Below are positions 1-8,840 of a stretch of DNA of 64,000 nt, piece after piece. Origin of the DNA: JADKIH01 sp031385005. Its GTDB lineage: Bacteria; Bacteroidota; Bacteroidia; AKYH767-A; 2013-40CM-41-45. Made by a program: the position numbers and the translations under genes. The stretch spans positions 62,001 to 126,000 of the forward strand of contig JANNBB010000008.1 in the NCBI GenBank assembly GCA_031385005.1, written 5' to 3'. Each line of letters begins with the position of its first letter. Position 1 is the first letter of the stretch. The notes under the pieces are model-generated. The model did no database searches. It saw only the letters and a list, made by a program, of their open reading frames with translations, and was not told the DNA's origin.

Positions 1-228
1 ACTCGTATAATCATCACTTGAAAAAGTTCCCATAAATGGCATGTCGAGATGCACATGCGGATCAATTCCGCCCGGCATTATGAGTTTTCCTTTAGCATCA
101 ATTACCTCATCGGGTTTTACATTCAGGTTTTTTCCGATAGCCGATATTTTATCTCCTTCCACATATAAATCCGCCTCACAATTCTCAGAAGCAGTAACGA
201 TCGTTCCGTTTTTAATTAAAATTGACAT
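1..228 (-). CDS. hydA: dihydropyrimidinase / hydantoinase, N-terminal part (cut by window edge)
   Basis: Seventy-six codons from an ATG at 228 run leftward to the window edge; the rest of the gene lies outside. The translation is the small beta-sandwich start of a cyclic amidohydrolase, followed by the metal-binding strand GGIDPHVHLDMPF with zinc ligands His58 and His60. The HVHLDMPFMGT segment fits dihydropyrimidinase/hydantoinase better than allantoinase, which is encoded separately at 13099. The family opens the dihydrouracil ring to N-carbamoyl-beta-alanine in reductive pyrimidine breakdown. It lies 58 bases behind a cytosine deaminase on the same strand, so the two probably share a transcript. 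Family assignment is firm; exact substrate is inferred from context. Confidence 0.85.
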   Translation of the reverse strand, partial: MSILIKNGTIVTASENCEADLYVEGDKISAIGKNLNVKPDEVIDAKGKLIMPGGIDPHVHLDMPFMGTFSSDDYTS

Positions 229-286
229 AGTCTCGGTTTTTTAATGTTTAATTTTAGAGTTGGTTTGATATTACTGATTTTTTATT

Positions 287-721
287 TTATAACTCACCGA
301 TATCTTCATTCCATAAAGTTGGATTTTCAGCAATGAATTTTCTCATCATCTCTTTGCATTCTGAAGAGTCCAGATTAATTACTTCCACACCCATCGATTC
401 CATAAATTCTTTGGCTCCCGAAAAAGTCTCATTCTCTCCCGCATATACTTTCTTAATCCCGAATTGTACGACAGCGCCTGCACACAAATAGCAAGGCATC
501 AGGGTAGAATAAAGCTCCGTTCCTTTATAGCTACCGATACGGCCCGCATTTCTCAGACAGTCAATCTCGGCATGCGTTATCGGATCGCCATCCTGTACCC
601 GTTTATTGTGCCCTCTGCCAATTATCTTTCCCTCTTTAACCAACACAGAGCCAATCGGAATACCGCCTTCACGCATTCCTTCACGCGCTTCTTCAATGGC
701 CGATTTCATAAATTCAAGCAT
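287..721 (-). CDS. FCY1-type cytosine deaminase (zinc, CDA fold)
   Basis: A 144-residue cytidine-deaminase-fold enzyme. His50-Ala-Glu52 and PCYLC (Cys77, Cys80) are the zinc ligands and proton shuttle. The layout and the C-terminal ending around NEDIGEL strongly resemble yeast cytosine deaminase Fcy1, including the GENETF segment after the metal site, rather than TadA or B. subtilis GuaD. Expected reaction: cytosine to uracil; guanine or another nucleobase cannot be excluded because the neighbourhood also degrades purines. An upstream start at 772 exists, but the ATG at 721 puts the protein start where the family begins. It is followed after 58 bases by dihydropyrimidinase, which supports a pyrimidine role. 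Confidence 0.75.
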   Translation of the reverse strand: MLEFMKSAIEEAREGMREGGIPIGSVLVKEGKIIGRGHNKRVQDGDPITHAEIDCLRNAGRIGSYKGTELYSTLMPCYLCAGAVVQFGIKKVYAGENETFSGAKEFMESMGVEVINLDSSECKEMMRKFIAENPTLWNEDIGEL

Positions 722-867
722 AATTCTATTTTGAATTGTTTTTATTTTATTAAACAAAAGTTGGCTGTTCAATTGCCTCCCTTCTTACGTCCAAAGTACA
801 AATAAATTTCTTACTTATGTTCTATAGCATTTATTAACTTTACCGCTTAAGAAAAGAATCAATTGTT

Positions 868-2283
868 TTGATAAAATTTATTCTGAATAATAAAACTGTA
901 AACACGGACATGGCGCCGGGAATTACAGTACTCGATTTTATTCGTTACAATCAACGGCTTACCGGAACAAAAATCGGTTGCAGAGAAGGTGACTGCGGTG
1001 CTTGTACCGTATTGGTCGGATCTTATGCAGATAATAAACTGAATTACCAATCCGCTACTTCCTGCCTCATGCCCTTGGGAAATGTAGCCGGCAAACATAT
1101 CGTAACTGTGGAAGGTCTAAACACTCCCGGACTCAATCCCGTTCAACAGGCGATGATTGATCAGGGTGCAACACAGTGTGGTTTCTGTACACCCGGTTTT
1201 GTAATGTCGCTGGCCGGATTTTGTCTTCAGGATAAAAGTGCCAACATTATCTCCGCTATCGATGGAAATATTTGTCGATGTACAGGATATAAATCAATTG
1301 AACGAGCGGCATATTCGATCTCCGAAATGATGAAGAAAAGAAATTCCGGGGATGTCATCGGATATGCCATTCAGGAGAAAATTGTACCTGAATATTTTTC
1401 AGGAATCAGCGAACGCTTGGCTCTGTTGAAAAGCGAATCTGCCGAATCGAAAAAAAATGCGGATACGAAAATCGGTATTCCCGTTGGCGGAGGAACCGAT
1501 CTCTATGTTCAAAAACACGAGGTCATGGTTGGTGCTCAGGCGGAATATCTTTTCGATAACCCTGCTTTAAAAGGAATTCGACAGGTAGGAGATACATGTA
1601 TTATTGGATCTTCATCGACCGTTACCGATCTATTAGAATCTAAACTGATGCGGAATATTTTTCCCCATCTGAACAAACATATAAAACTCGTTTCTTCTAC
1701 GCCTATACGGAATATGGCAACTCTTGGAGGAAACCTGGTTAATGCCTCTCCAATAGGCGACCTCACCATATTTTTTCTCGCGCTGGATTCAACAATTACA
1801 TTATCCGGTAATGCCGGAAAGCGCGATGTGTCATTAAAGGATTTTTACAAGGGATATAAGTCGCTCGATAAAAAGGCCGATGAAGTACTCGAAAAAATTT
1901 CCTTTCCGATTCCCGGGGATCATACCTTCTTTAATTTTGAGAAAGTCAGTAAGCGAACAAATCTCGATATAGCCAGTGTCAATTCCGCAATGAAAATTAC
2001 TGTCATCGACAACACAATTTCTGAAGCCATAATTTCCGCCGGTGGAGTCGGACCTGTTCCAATGGTCCTAACAAAAGCCTCAGCATTTCTCATCGATAAA
2101 GTATTAAATGAAACCAATGTTTTGCAAGCCTGTTTAATTGCTGACGAAGAAATTACTCCCATCAGCGATGCAAGAGGCGCTGATTTGTATAAGCGTCTTT
2201 TATTAAAGCAGTTAATAAAGGCACATTTTATTACCTTATTCGATACTATCATTCCTCAAAATCTTATGGCCGTCAATGAATAA
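868..2283 (+). CDS. xdhA: xanthine dehydrogenase small subunit (2Fe-2S + FAD domains)
   Basis: 471 residues. An N-terminal plant-type 2Fe-2S ferredoxin domain (Cys38, Cys43, Cys46, then SCLMPL) is followed by the all-helical second 2Fe-2S domain (CGFC at 104-107, CRC at 136-138). A CO-dehydrogenase-type FAD domain from about residue 200 contains PVGGGTDLY and NMATLGGNLVNASPIGD. It passes electrons from the molybdenum subunit to FAD during hypoxanthine/xanthine oxidation. The start codon is TTG: the next Met (residue 15) would remove the first ferredoxin strand. The stop overlaps the start of xdhB by 8 bases, implying translational coupling. The single-polypeptide Fe-S/FAD layout matches bacterial XdhA. 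Confidence 0.93.
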   Translation: MIKFILNNKTVNTDMAPGITVLDFIRYNQRLTGTKIGCREGDCGACTVLVGSYADNKLNYQSATSCLMPLGNVAGKHIVTVEGLNTPGLNPVQQAMIDQGATQCGFCTPGFVMSLAGFCLQDKSANIISAIDGNICRCTGYKSIERAAYSISEMMKKRNSGDVIGYAIQEKIVPEYFSGISERLALLKSESAESKKNADTKIGIPVGGGTDLYVQKHEVMVGAQAEYLFDNPALKGIRQVGDTCIIGSSSTVTDLLESKLMRNIFPHLNKHIKLVSSTPIRNMATLGGNLVNASPIGDLTIFFLALDSTITLSGNAGKRDVSLKDFYKGYKSLDKKADEVLEKISFPIPGDHTFFNFEKVSKRTNLDIASVNSAMKITVIDNTISEAIISAGGVGPVPMVLTKASAFLIDKVLNETNVLQACLIADEEITPISDARGADLYKRLLLKQLIKAHFITLFDTIIPQNLMAVNE

Positions 2284-4528
2284 CATAGATTCAAAAACAC
2301 ATACAAAAGGCGAATCCATTTACCTGGATGATATTCCTGTAATTGAAGGAACGCTCTTTGCTGCTGTTTTTGATTCACCCTCTGCACATGGAAAAATAGT
2401 GAGTCTGGATACTGCTGCTGCAAAAGTTTCTGAAGGTGTCGTTCGGGTTTTTACCTGCAAAGATATTCCCGGAGAAAATCAGATTGGTGGTATTATTGCC
2501 GATGAGCCGCTTTTTGCCGATGACATCGTCGATTTCTGCGGAATGCCAATTGCCATGGTTGTTGCAGAAACCCGCGAGTTAGCTCATGCAGCCGTTAAAA
2601 AAATTAAGGTAATCATCGATCCGCTTTACGTCATCACCGATCCCCGTGAAGCAAAAGAAAAAAATAAATTAATCGTTCCTCCCCGAACATTCAATTTGGG
2701 AAGCACGGAGCTGGCGTGGAAGGAATGTGCGCACATTTTTAGTGGACGTGCCGATACAAACGGTCAGGAGCATTTATATATTGAAACTCAAGGCGCCTAT
2801 GCAATTCCACAGGAGAACAATTCTATCAAAGTCTTTTCTTCGACTCAAGGTCCAACAGCCGTTCAGCGGTGTTGTTCGCGTGTTTTAGGAATCCCCATGC
2901 ATCAGATTGAAGTCGATGTTACCCGCCTTGGCGGCGGCTTTGGAGGAAAAGAAGATCAGGCCAATGCTTGGGCTGCTTTGTGCGCGCTTGCCGCCTTTGT
3001 TTTGAAACTTCCGGTAAAATATTCGCTGGATCGAATGGAAGATATGCGAATGACCGGCAAAAGACATCCATATTCTTCGGATTATAAAATTGGCCTCGAT
3101 AAAGATTTGAAAATTCTTGCATACGAAGCAGAATTTTTCCAAAATGCAGGAGCCGCCGCAGATCTATCGCCCGCAGTTCTCGAACGTACGCTGTTTCATT
3201 GTACCAATTCATATTTCATTCCCAATGTCAAAGCAACGGCCTGGAGCTGTCGTACCAATCTGCCTCCCAATACTGCATTCAGAGGATTTGGTGGTCCGCA
3301 GGGAATGTTTGTTATCGAAAGTGCTATCGCTCATGCTGCCGGTGAAATCGGTGTGGAGGCATATGAAATTCAAAAGAGGAATTTGATTTCAACTGGTGAT
3401 GAATTCCCTTACGGACAAATCGCCGTTAGTGATGCTCATGAATGTTGGGATATGGCTTCCAAGCGTTTTCATTTGGATGAATTTCACAGAGAGATCGCAG
3501 AATTTAATCATGAAAATTACCTGACTAAAAAAGGCATGGCACTGATGCCAATTTGTTTTGGCATCTCTTTTACAAAAACATTGATGAATCAGGCTCGATC
3601 TCTGGTGCATGTATATACCGATGGAAGCATCAGCATCAGCACCGGTGCCGTGGAAATGGGGCAGGGGGTCAACACCAAAATACTACAAGTTGCCGCTCGA
3701 ATTTTTTCTGTTTCTCCTGACCGCATTCGCATCAATTCAACAAACACCTCCAGAATCGCTAATACTTCTCCTTCTGCCGCTTCGGCTACTGCCGACTTAA
3801 ACGGCAAAGCGACAAAGATGGCATGCGAAAAAATTCGTGAACGACTTTTACAAAAAGCCGCAACAGAATTGAATACTGAAATTGAAAATGTATCCATTGA
3901 AAACGAATCGGTATTATTAAACGGTAAGCCGACTGAAATCGATTGGAAAAAACTGATCATGATGGCCTACGTTAGCCGAATCAGTTTATCGGAACATGCT
4001 CATTATTCTACCCCTGAAATTCATTTCGACCTGACAAAAGAAAAAGGTCATCCTTTTGCTTATCATGTTTATGGCACCGCAATCGTTACCGTAACACTCG
4101 ACTGTCTCCGGGGAGTTTATGAATTCAATGCTGTTAATGTTGTTCACGACATCGGTACAGGAAATAGTAAGCAAGTGGATTTGGGACAGTGCGAAGGCGG
4201 AATTGTTCAGGGCATCGGATGGATGACAATGGAAGAAATTATTTTCGATAGAGATGGCAGGTTGCGGAGCAATGCACTTTCTACCTATAAAATCCCTGAT
4301 GTCTATTCTGTTCCAAAAGAAATCAATGTCCATTTTCTTGAAAACGAAAAAGACAATCTAGCTATTTTCAATTCGAAAGCAGTTGGTGAGCCACCTTTAA
4401 TGTATGGAATAGGTGCTTATTTCGCTTTAAGAAATGCAATCCTGGCATTTAATCCCGCATCTGAGGTAGCATTTTCTGCACCGATGACTCCTGAAAAAGT
4501 GTTGATAGGCCTCTATCAAAAAAAATAA
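2276..4528 (+). CDS. xdhB: xanthine dehydrogenase molybdenum-binding subunit
   Basis: 750 residues, the usual length for XdhB. The residues that distinguish xanthine dehydrogenases from other members of the family are present: the Glu of GQEHLYIET (Glu165), the Arg of FRGFGGPQG (Arg336) and the catalytic Glu of VGEPPL (Glu705). Molybdopterin-contact motifs GGGFGGKE and EMGQGVNTK are also visible. It hydroxylates hypoxanthine and xanthine to urate. Its start lies inside the end of xdhA and its stop codon lies within a hairpin that separates it from the convergent urate operon. The maturation factor XdhC is encoded at 14545. Confidence 0.94.
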   Translation: MNNIDSKTHTKGESIYLDDIPVIEGTLFAAVFDSPSAHGKIVSLDTAAAKVSEGVVRVFTCKDIPGENQIGGIIADEPLFADDIVDFCGMPIAMVVAETRELAHAAVKKIKVIIDPLYVITDPREAKEKNKLIVPPRTFNLGSTELAWKECAHIFSGRADTNGQEHLYIETQGAYAIPQENNSIKVFSSTQGPTAVQRCCSRVLGIPMHQIEVDVTRLGGGFGGKEDQANAWAALCALAAFVLKLPVKYSLDRMEDMRMTGKRHPYSSDYKIGLDKDLKILAYEAEFFQNAGAAADLSPAVLERTLFHCTNSYFIPNVKATAWSCRTNLPPNTAFRGFGGPQGMFVIESAIAHAAGEIGVEAYEIQKRNLISTGDEFPYGQIAVSDAHECWDMASKRFHLDEFHREIAEFNHENYLTKKGMALMPICFGISFTKTLMNQARSLVHVYTDGSISISTGAVEMGQGVNTKILQVAARIFSVSPDRIRINSTNTSRIANTSPSAASATADLNGKATKMACEKIRERLLQKAATELNTEIENVSIENESVLLNGKPTEIDWKKLIMMAYVSRISLSEHAHYSTPEIHFDLTKEKGHPFAYHVYGTAIVTVTLDCLRGVYEFNAVNVVHDIGTGNSKQVDLGQCEGGIVQGIGWMTMEEIIFDRDGRLRSNALSTYKIPDVYSVPKEINVHFLENEKDNLAIFNSKAVGEPPLMYGIGAYFALRNAILAFNPASEVAFSAPMTPEKVLIGLYQKK

Positions 4529-4550
4529 TGAGTGTTTAGCTCATTATAAA
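4518..4550 (-). terminator. intrinsic terminator at end of the urate operon, between convergent genes
   Basis: A perfect 8-bp stem, 4525-4532 paired with 4540-4547, with a 7-base loop. Read leftward, the stem is followed by a run of T (8 A residues on the + strand at 4518-4525), the layout of a rho-independent terminator for the operon ending at 4552. The xdhB stop codon lies inside the left arm, so it may also stop rightward transcripts, though that side lacks a T run. Confidence 0.6.
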
Positions 4551-4551
4551 T

Positions 4552-5064
4552 TCAGGCCTCGCTTTGTTTTAATTTTTCTACATCCTTGCCTGTCGGTTTC
4601 TGATTAAAAATTATCGTAACAAATAATCCAATCAGACAGCCGACAATAACCGACCCTAATCGTTGTAAAGTAATCGACCAAAAATTAGGATGAGAAAAGT
4701 CTTCTCCATGCATCATGATAATAATTACTGCAGCAATTGCAGCCCTGCTTCCTGTCATTAACTTAAAGTGGTTGCATGCCAGAATCGTCAGTACAACGGA
4801 AAGTGAAATGGACAGATATAATGGAAGATTTAAAAGTATAAACAAAATACTGACCAATCCTCCGATAAAATTGGCTTTGATTCTTGTTATTGCAAGTGGC
4901 ATCGCTTCGTTGCTTTCCGGAGTTAATACGAGCATGACGGATATTATGCACCAGCTAAAATCTTTGTAATTAATCAACCAGGAAATCAGAAAAACAAGTA
5001 AGCTGCCGCTTACGCATTTGGCAATATAAAGTAACAAGGTTTTTCTCTCCGGACTCATATTCAT
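4552..5064 (-). CDS. FUSC/aromatic-acid-exporter-like small membrane protein
   Basis: 170 residues with about five hydrophobic segments and a cytoplasmic tail, resembling the membrane half of FUSC / DUF939 aromatic acid exporter family proteins. Features include a TPESNEAMPLAITR segment after the second helix and GSRAAIAAVIIIMMHG further on. It begins 12 bases after puuD on the same strand and is the last gene before a terminator, so it belongs to the urate operon. A role in moving urate, a ureide or a related anion across the inner membrane is inferred from position only. It lacks the soluble domain of longer family members. Confidence 0.6.
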   Translation of the reverse strand: MNMSPERKTLLLYIAKCVSGSLLVFLISWLINYKDFSWCIISVMLVLTPESNEAMPLAITRIKANFIGGLVSILFILLNLPLYLSISLSVVLTILACNHFKLMTGSRAAIAAVIIIMMHGEDFSHPNFWSITLQRLGSVIVGCLIGLFVTIIFNQKPTGKDVEKLKQSEA

Positions 5065-5076
5065 TGTCGATTAAAT

Positions 5077-6483
5077 TCAATCCAACTTTGCACCTTGTGC
5101 AATCCATCTGCCTAACAGCAATCTTTCCTCCTCTGTAATTCCGGTTTTATTTCCTTGGGGCATAGTCTTAGTCTGCACCACACGGAATTGTATTCTTTCG
5201 CTTTGCTTGACAATCTGTTGCGGTGTTTCAAAAATGATTCCATTGGGTGCGACTTTTTGCACATCATCAGTTGGATTCGTGGCATGACAAGTCAAACAAC
5301 GTTTGCTAATTATTGTTTGTACTTCTGCAAACTTTACCGGTGTGTTGTCCACAACCTTTTTTTCCGGAGCAGTTACAAAAACGACAGCAAAAAGAGCGAT
5401 TGCGCCAAAAGCGATGAACTTATTCGAGTTAATTCCTTTTTCATGCAAATTAATATAATGTCTGATAGCTACGCTGCCAATTGTAAGTAAAGCCAGGATT
5501 GCCCAATTGTAAACAGGAGCGAAAGTTCCGGGAAAATGATTACTGATCATAATGAAGATTACCGGCAGAGTTATGTAATTATTATGCAGCGAACGAAGAC
5601 CGGCATATTTTCCTAAATTTAAATCCGGTGGCAGGTTATTCTTTGCGGCTTTGACGAGTTCTTTCTGAGAAGGAATGATAACGAAGAAAACATTTCCGGC
5701 CATAATAGTTCCGAGTAATGCTCCTACATGAATGAAGGCCGCTCTTCCGCTGAGAAATTTGCTTAGTGCGAATGAAATCAGTGTAAGCAAAATGAAGCCG
5801 ATTGCTCCGAAGAGTTTGGGTTTCGAAAGTAAGCTTGACCGGCACATGAAATCATAGATAACCCATCCTCCGATTAATGAACCCGCACCAATCATGACGG
5901 CTGTTGACGATTTTATGTCACTTACAGCCGGATCGATCATGAATGATTTCGCATTGAAATAATATACAATAGTGAGTAGAACGATTCCTGATAACCAGGT
6001 GAAATATGCTTCGTATTTAAACCAATGAAGTTTTTCAGGAAGTTTTCCGGGTGCTCCTTTGTATTTTTCGATGTAATAAAATCCACCACCATGTATGGCC
6101 CAAAGATTTCCTGCCAGATCGTCGCGTAAATCCTTCGTTCTATTCAGACTATTTTCTAAAAAGATAAAATAAAACGAAGCTCCGATCCATGCAATGCCTA
6201 AAACAACATGCGCCCATCTGACAATCAAACTCAGCCATTCCATCAAATGACCTTCTAAACTCATTCGTTGAATATAAGGAAATGTCAAATAAAGAATAAT
6301 CCCTGCTATCAATGAACCAATTAAAATTGTACGTGTTGTTTTTGCTTCACTGATATTTTCTTCATTTTTTTCTTTCAATGTTTCATTTTTATCGGCCAGC
6401 TTAACAACGTCATTTAATACAACAACAATCAGCACAACCAAAGCCAACAAACAAAAAATAAGTATTAAATTAAAAGAAACCAT
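5077..6483 (-). CDS. puuD: membrane urate hydroxylase PuuD with C-terminal cytochrome c
   Basis: 468 residues. A hydrophobic N-terminal helix is followed by a polytopic urate-oxidase domain, and a C-terminal c-type cytochrome domain carries CLTCH (396-400) with a likely axial Met in KTMPQGN (about residue 441). PuuD proteins convert urate to 5-hydroxyisourate and feed the electrons to the respiratory chain through the fused cytochrome, unlike the soluble cofactor-free uricase that makes hydrogen peroxide. The gene sits between the DUF6986 gene (58 bases upstream) and the FUSC-like gene (12 bases downstream). Enzymes for the next two steps, HiuH and UraD, are in the same operon, which fixes the assignment. 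Confidence 0.92.
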   Translation of the reverse strand: MVSFNLILIFCLLALVVLIVVVLNDVVKLADKNETLKEKNEENISEAKTTRTILIGSLIAGIILYLTFPYIQRMSLEGHLMEWLSLIVRWAHVVLGIAWIGASFYFIFLENSLNRTKDLRDDLAGNLWAIHGGGFYYIEKYKGAPGKLPEKLHWFKYEAYFTWLSGIVLLTIVYYFNAKSFMIDPAVSDIKSSTAVMIGAGSLIGGWVIYDFMCRSSLLSKPKLFGAIGFILLTLISFALSKFLSGRAAFIHVGALLGTIMAGNVFFVIIPSQKELVKAAKNNLPPDLNLGKYAGLRSLHNNYITLPVIFIMISNHFPGTFAPVYNWAILALLTIGSVAIRHYINLHEKGINSNKFIAFGAIALFAVVFVTAPEKKVVDNTPVKFAEVQTIISKRCLTCHATNPTDDVQKVAPNGIIFETPQQIVKQSERIQFRVVQTKTMPQGNKTGITEEERLLLGRWIAQGAKLD

Positions 6484-6541
6484 ATTGTTTATAAATTCAA
6501 TTCAATTTTTTTTTCACTCAATTATTTTTTCAAATCTGAAA

Positions 6542-7984
6542 TCATCCCTTTCTTCCTCTTCTGCCAAGTAGAATCCTATAAAACGACCGGCTTCTTATCT
6601 CCTCAATTGTGAGGCCTGTACTTAATACCTCTTTTTCTGAAATCGCACCGCAATTCATCGCTTTTAAAAAGTAGTTTAGTAGACCTTGTCCGGTTGCGGC
6701 ATCATCGAAAACATCGCCGGATAAAGTAGCTTGTGCAGCTTTTTCGACGAAGTTACGGAGACGAACAGCGGCATCGTCATAGCTTTCGAGAAAGAAAGAA
6801 TAGACTGCTGCATATCTCATTGGAAGTTGCGCAGGATGTAAATCCCAACCTTGATAGAAGCCATTTATGAGTGAATGCATGGTATGTCCAAACCCGAGTC
6901 GCCAGGCATTGTGAACTACTTCTCGGTTTTCAATCTCTTGCGCTTCGGTGATATTTTCGCCACGATGTGGTCCAACAGGCATCACATTGGTAGCGCCATC
7001 AGAAAGCATGATTCCTGTTCCACCCAAAGCGACGCGCGTCATATGGTGTGCAAAATCGCAAACGGGATGATCCATCGTTTGATACTTGGCAGTGATATTA
7101 CAAGATGCCGTATAATCATACGTGCCGAAGTGTGCGGCTATACATCTTCCTTTTCCGGCACGAATGAGTGACAGCAAAGGATTTTTTCCATCAGCATCCA
7201 TTACGGCTTGTGTAGCTTCAACCATCATCTCCATCTTCAATGAAAGCGGAAGCAATTTGTGTTCGTGTTCAAGTATTTCGAATAGTTTGACCAGTGCCTT
7301 AATTTGATCGGGAATGGTAACTTTGGGCAACATGACTACAAAATTATCAGGCAACACGCCATTTGTTTTTTGTAAGAGTGTTGTTAAGAATATATCGAGG
7401 GTCCGTATTCCACGGTGTTTCAGATCTTCCGTAAATGGCTTTATTCTTATACCTATGAAGGGGGAAATTGTTTTTTCCTTCATGCCTATGGCCAGTTGCT
7501 CAGCTGCTTGAACGGCTGTCAGATCTTCTTCTGCGTCGGGTCTGTTGCCAAATCCATCTTCGAAATCGATACGGAAATCTTCCACAGCTTCTGTGCTTAA
7601 TTTAGAAACAATTTTTTTATGTATGAGATAGGGGAGCCAGAATTTCTCTTTCTTAATAGCATCATCCGAAATCGTAGTGAACATTTTTTTGATTCGTTCG
7701 ATTTCATTCTTGTCTTTCGGAAGTAATTCAGAATCTTTTAAATTTAGTACGGTCGCTAAAACTGTAAAATCAGGAGCATAGGTAAGGAAATTCTTGAGTG
7801 CAACCTGTCCCATTTTTTGCGTGGTATCCGATTTAAAAAGGTTGGCTCCTCCATAAACTGTATGTACGGGCTGACGATCAGGAAGCTCACCAGGATAAAT
7901 TTTTTGAAATTCAGAGTTGGCCTTCTTGAGGTCTGTCAATACTGATTCTACCTCATTTTGTGGAATCGATAATTTCATTGTCAT
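6542..7984 (-). CDS. DUF6986-type aldolase/citrate-lyase-like protein of the urate operon
   Basis: 480 residues. The fold appears related to the HpcH/HpaI and CitE-type TIM barrels: an acidic DFRIDFEDGFG segment (around 135-150), IGIRIKPF, VVMLPKV, then MEMMVEATQAV and AAHFGTYDYTAS, positions where this superfamily binds Mg2+ and keto acids. Homologues are often loosely named phosphoenolpyruvate kinase-like, which the sequence does not support. It starts 19 bases after hiuH and precedes puuD, so it is co-expressed with urate degradation. Glyoxylate or ureidoglycolate would be sensible substrates, for example a malate-synthase-like condensation or a lyase reaction, but this is inference. Two in-frame ATG codons (7984, 7978) could start it. 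Confidence 0.7.
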   Translation of the reverse strand: MTMKLSIPQNEVESVLTDLKKANSEFQKIYPGELPDRQPVHTVYGGANLFKSDTTQKMGQVALKNFLTYAPDFTVLATVLNLKDSELLPKDKNEIERIKKMFTTISDDAIKKEKFWLPYLIHKKIVSKLSTEAVEDFRIDFEDGFGNRPDAEEDLTAVQAAEQLAIGMKEKTISPFIGIRIKPFTEDLKHRGIRTLDIFLTTLLQKTNGVLPDNFVVMLPKVTIPDQIKALVKLFEILEHEHKLLPLSLKMEMMVEATQAVMDADGKNPLLSLIRAGKGRCIAAHFGTYDYTASCNITAKYQTMDHPVCDFAHHMTRVALGGTGIMLSDGATNVMPVGPHRGENITEAQEIENREVVHNAWRLGFGHTMHSLINGFYQGWDLHPAQLPMRYAAVYSFFLESYDDAAVRLRNFVEKAAQATLSGDVFDDAATGQGLLNYFLKAMNCGAISEKEVLSTGLTIEEIRSRSFYRILLGRRGRKG

Positions 7985-8003
7985 AGAATGATGATTAATT
8001 TAT

Positions 8004-8342
8004 TTAACTGCCCCGGTATGTTGTATATCCAAAAGGATTCAAAAGTAAGGGGACGTGATAGTGTGTTTTATCTGTAATACGAAATTCAATCTTTACAGAC
8101 GGATAAAATGTTTTAATATTCATTGAACTATAATACGCGCCTACATCAAAAACAAGTCTGTAAACTCCCGGTTCAACAGTTGTACTTTCGGAAAGCAGAT
8201 TTTTTATTCTTCCGTCTCCATCCGTTTTTCCTCTCGCAAGTTCTCTCCAAACCCCGTTGTTTTCTTCCTCCAATAGGATGTTGACATTGGCTGCAGGTTT
8301 ACCTAGTGACGTATCTAATATGTGGGTTGTTATCTGGCTCAT
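8004..8342 (-). CDS. hiuH: 5-hydroxyisourate hydrolase
   Basis: 112 residues, standard for this transthyretin-related enzyme. The N-terminal TTHILD (catalytic His7), the internal DVGAYY region and the C-terminal YRGS signature are all present; YRGS is the diagnostic tetrapeptide that separates HIU hydrolases from transthyretins. No signal peptide is seen, so it acts in the cytoplasm. It hydrolyses the PuuD product to OHCU. Its ATG overlaps the TGA of uraD by 4 bases (ATGA), giving translational coupling with the enzyme of the next step. Confidence 0.95.
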   Translation of the reverse strand: MSQITTHILDTSLGKPAANVNILLEEENNGVWRELARGKTDGDGRIKNLLSESTTVEPGVYRLVFDVGAYYSSMNIKTFYPSVKIEFRITDKTHYHVPLLLNPFGYTTYRGS

Positions 8343-8839
8343 GAAAATAATTTATCTATGCGAAGGTGGGTAATTTTATTTTGTTCTGCTGCTGCAATAG
8401 CTATTTCTTTTTCAATAGAATTGTTTATTCTCTCTTTCAATAGGTGCAGCATTTCTCCGGCCGATTTTCCGGTGGCACAGACGATATAAATGAATCCATA
8501 CTTGGAAGCATATGCTTGATTCAATTCCGCTAGTTCATTCAATAGGGATAATTGAGCTTTGTCAACTCCCGATTGTTCCTGTGCAGCCCACTTATCTGAA
8601 TGGTTTGTTTTATTGGCTGAAGGTTTTTCACCAATTTTAGGATGATGTGTAAATGCTTCTAAAAAATCATTCTCTTTACAAACCAGCCAGGCTTTTTCAG
8701 CAGTTTCTTTTACTTTAAGCACCGAATCAAAAGGAAATTCCTGCATCATCAGGTTGACCCATGTTGTACTCCCACAGCATTTAAAGAGCTCTTCTTTCGC
8801 TTGTGCAGGTGTTAATCGATTGAATATTTCTAATTTCAT
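8339..8839 (-). CDS. uraD: OHCU decarboxylase
   Basis: About 166 residues from the ATG at 8839 (MKLEIFNRL). An in-frame start at 8860 would overlap alc by 20 bases and adds residues the family does not have. The HHPKIGEKP motif (His66) is the conserved catalytic HPxIG signature, followed by the usual segment containing WAAQEQSGV. The enzyme decarboxylates 2-oxo-4-hydroxy-4-carboxy-5-ureidoimidazoline to S-allantoin. It sits directly after allantoicase, one base from its stop, and overlaps hiuH by 4 bases. Confidence 0.94.
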   Translation of the reverse strand: MKLEIFNRLTPAQAKEELFKCCGSTTWVNLMMQEFPFDSVLKVKETAEKAWLVCKENDFLEAFTHHPKIGEKPSANKTNHSDKWAAQEQSGVDKAQLSLLNELAELNQAYASKYGFIYIVCATGKSAGEMLHLLKERINNSIEKEIAIAAAEQNKITHLRIDKLFS

Positions 8840-8840
8840 A

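Noticed and set aside
464..805. Rightward 113-codon frame opposite the cytosine deaminase
   Set aside because: It is antisense to a well-supported zinc deaminase and has no domain-like pattern.
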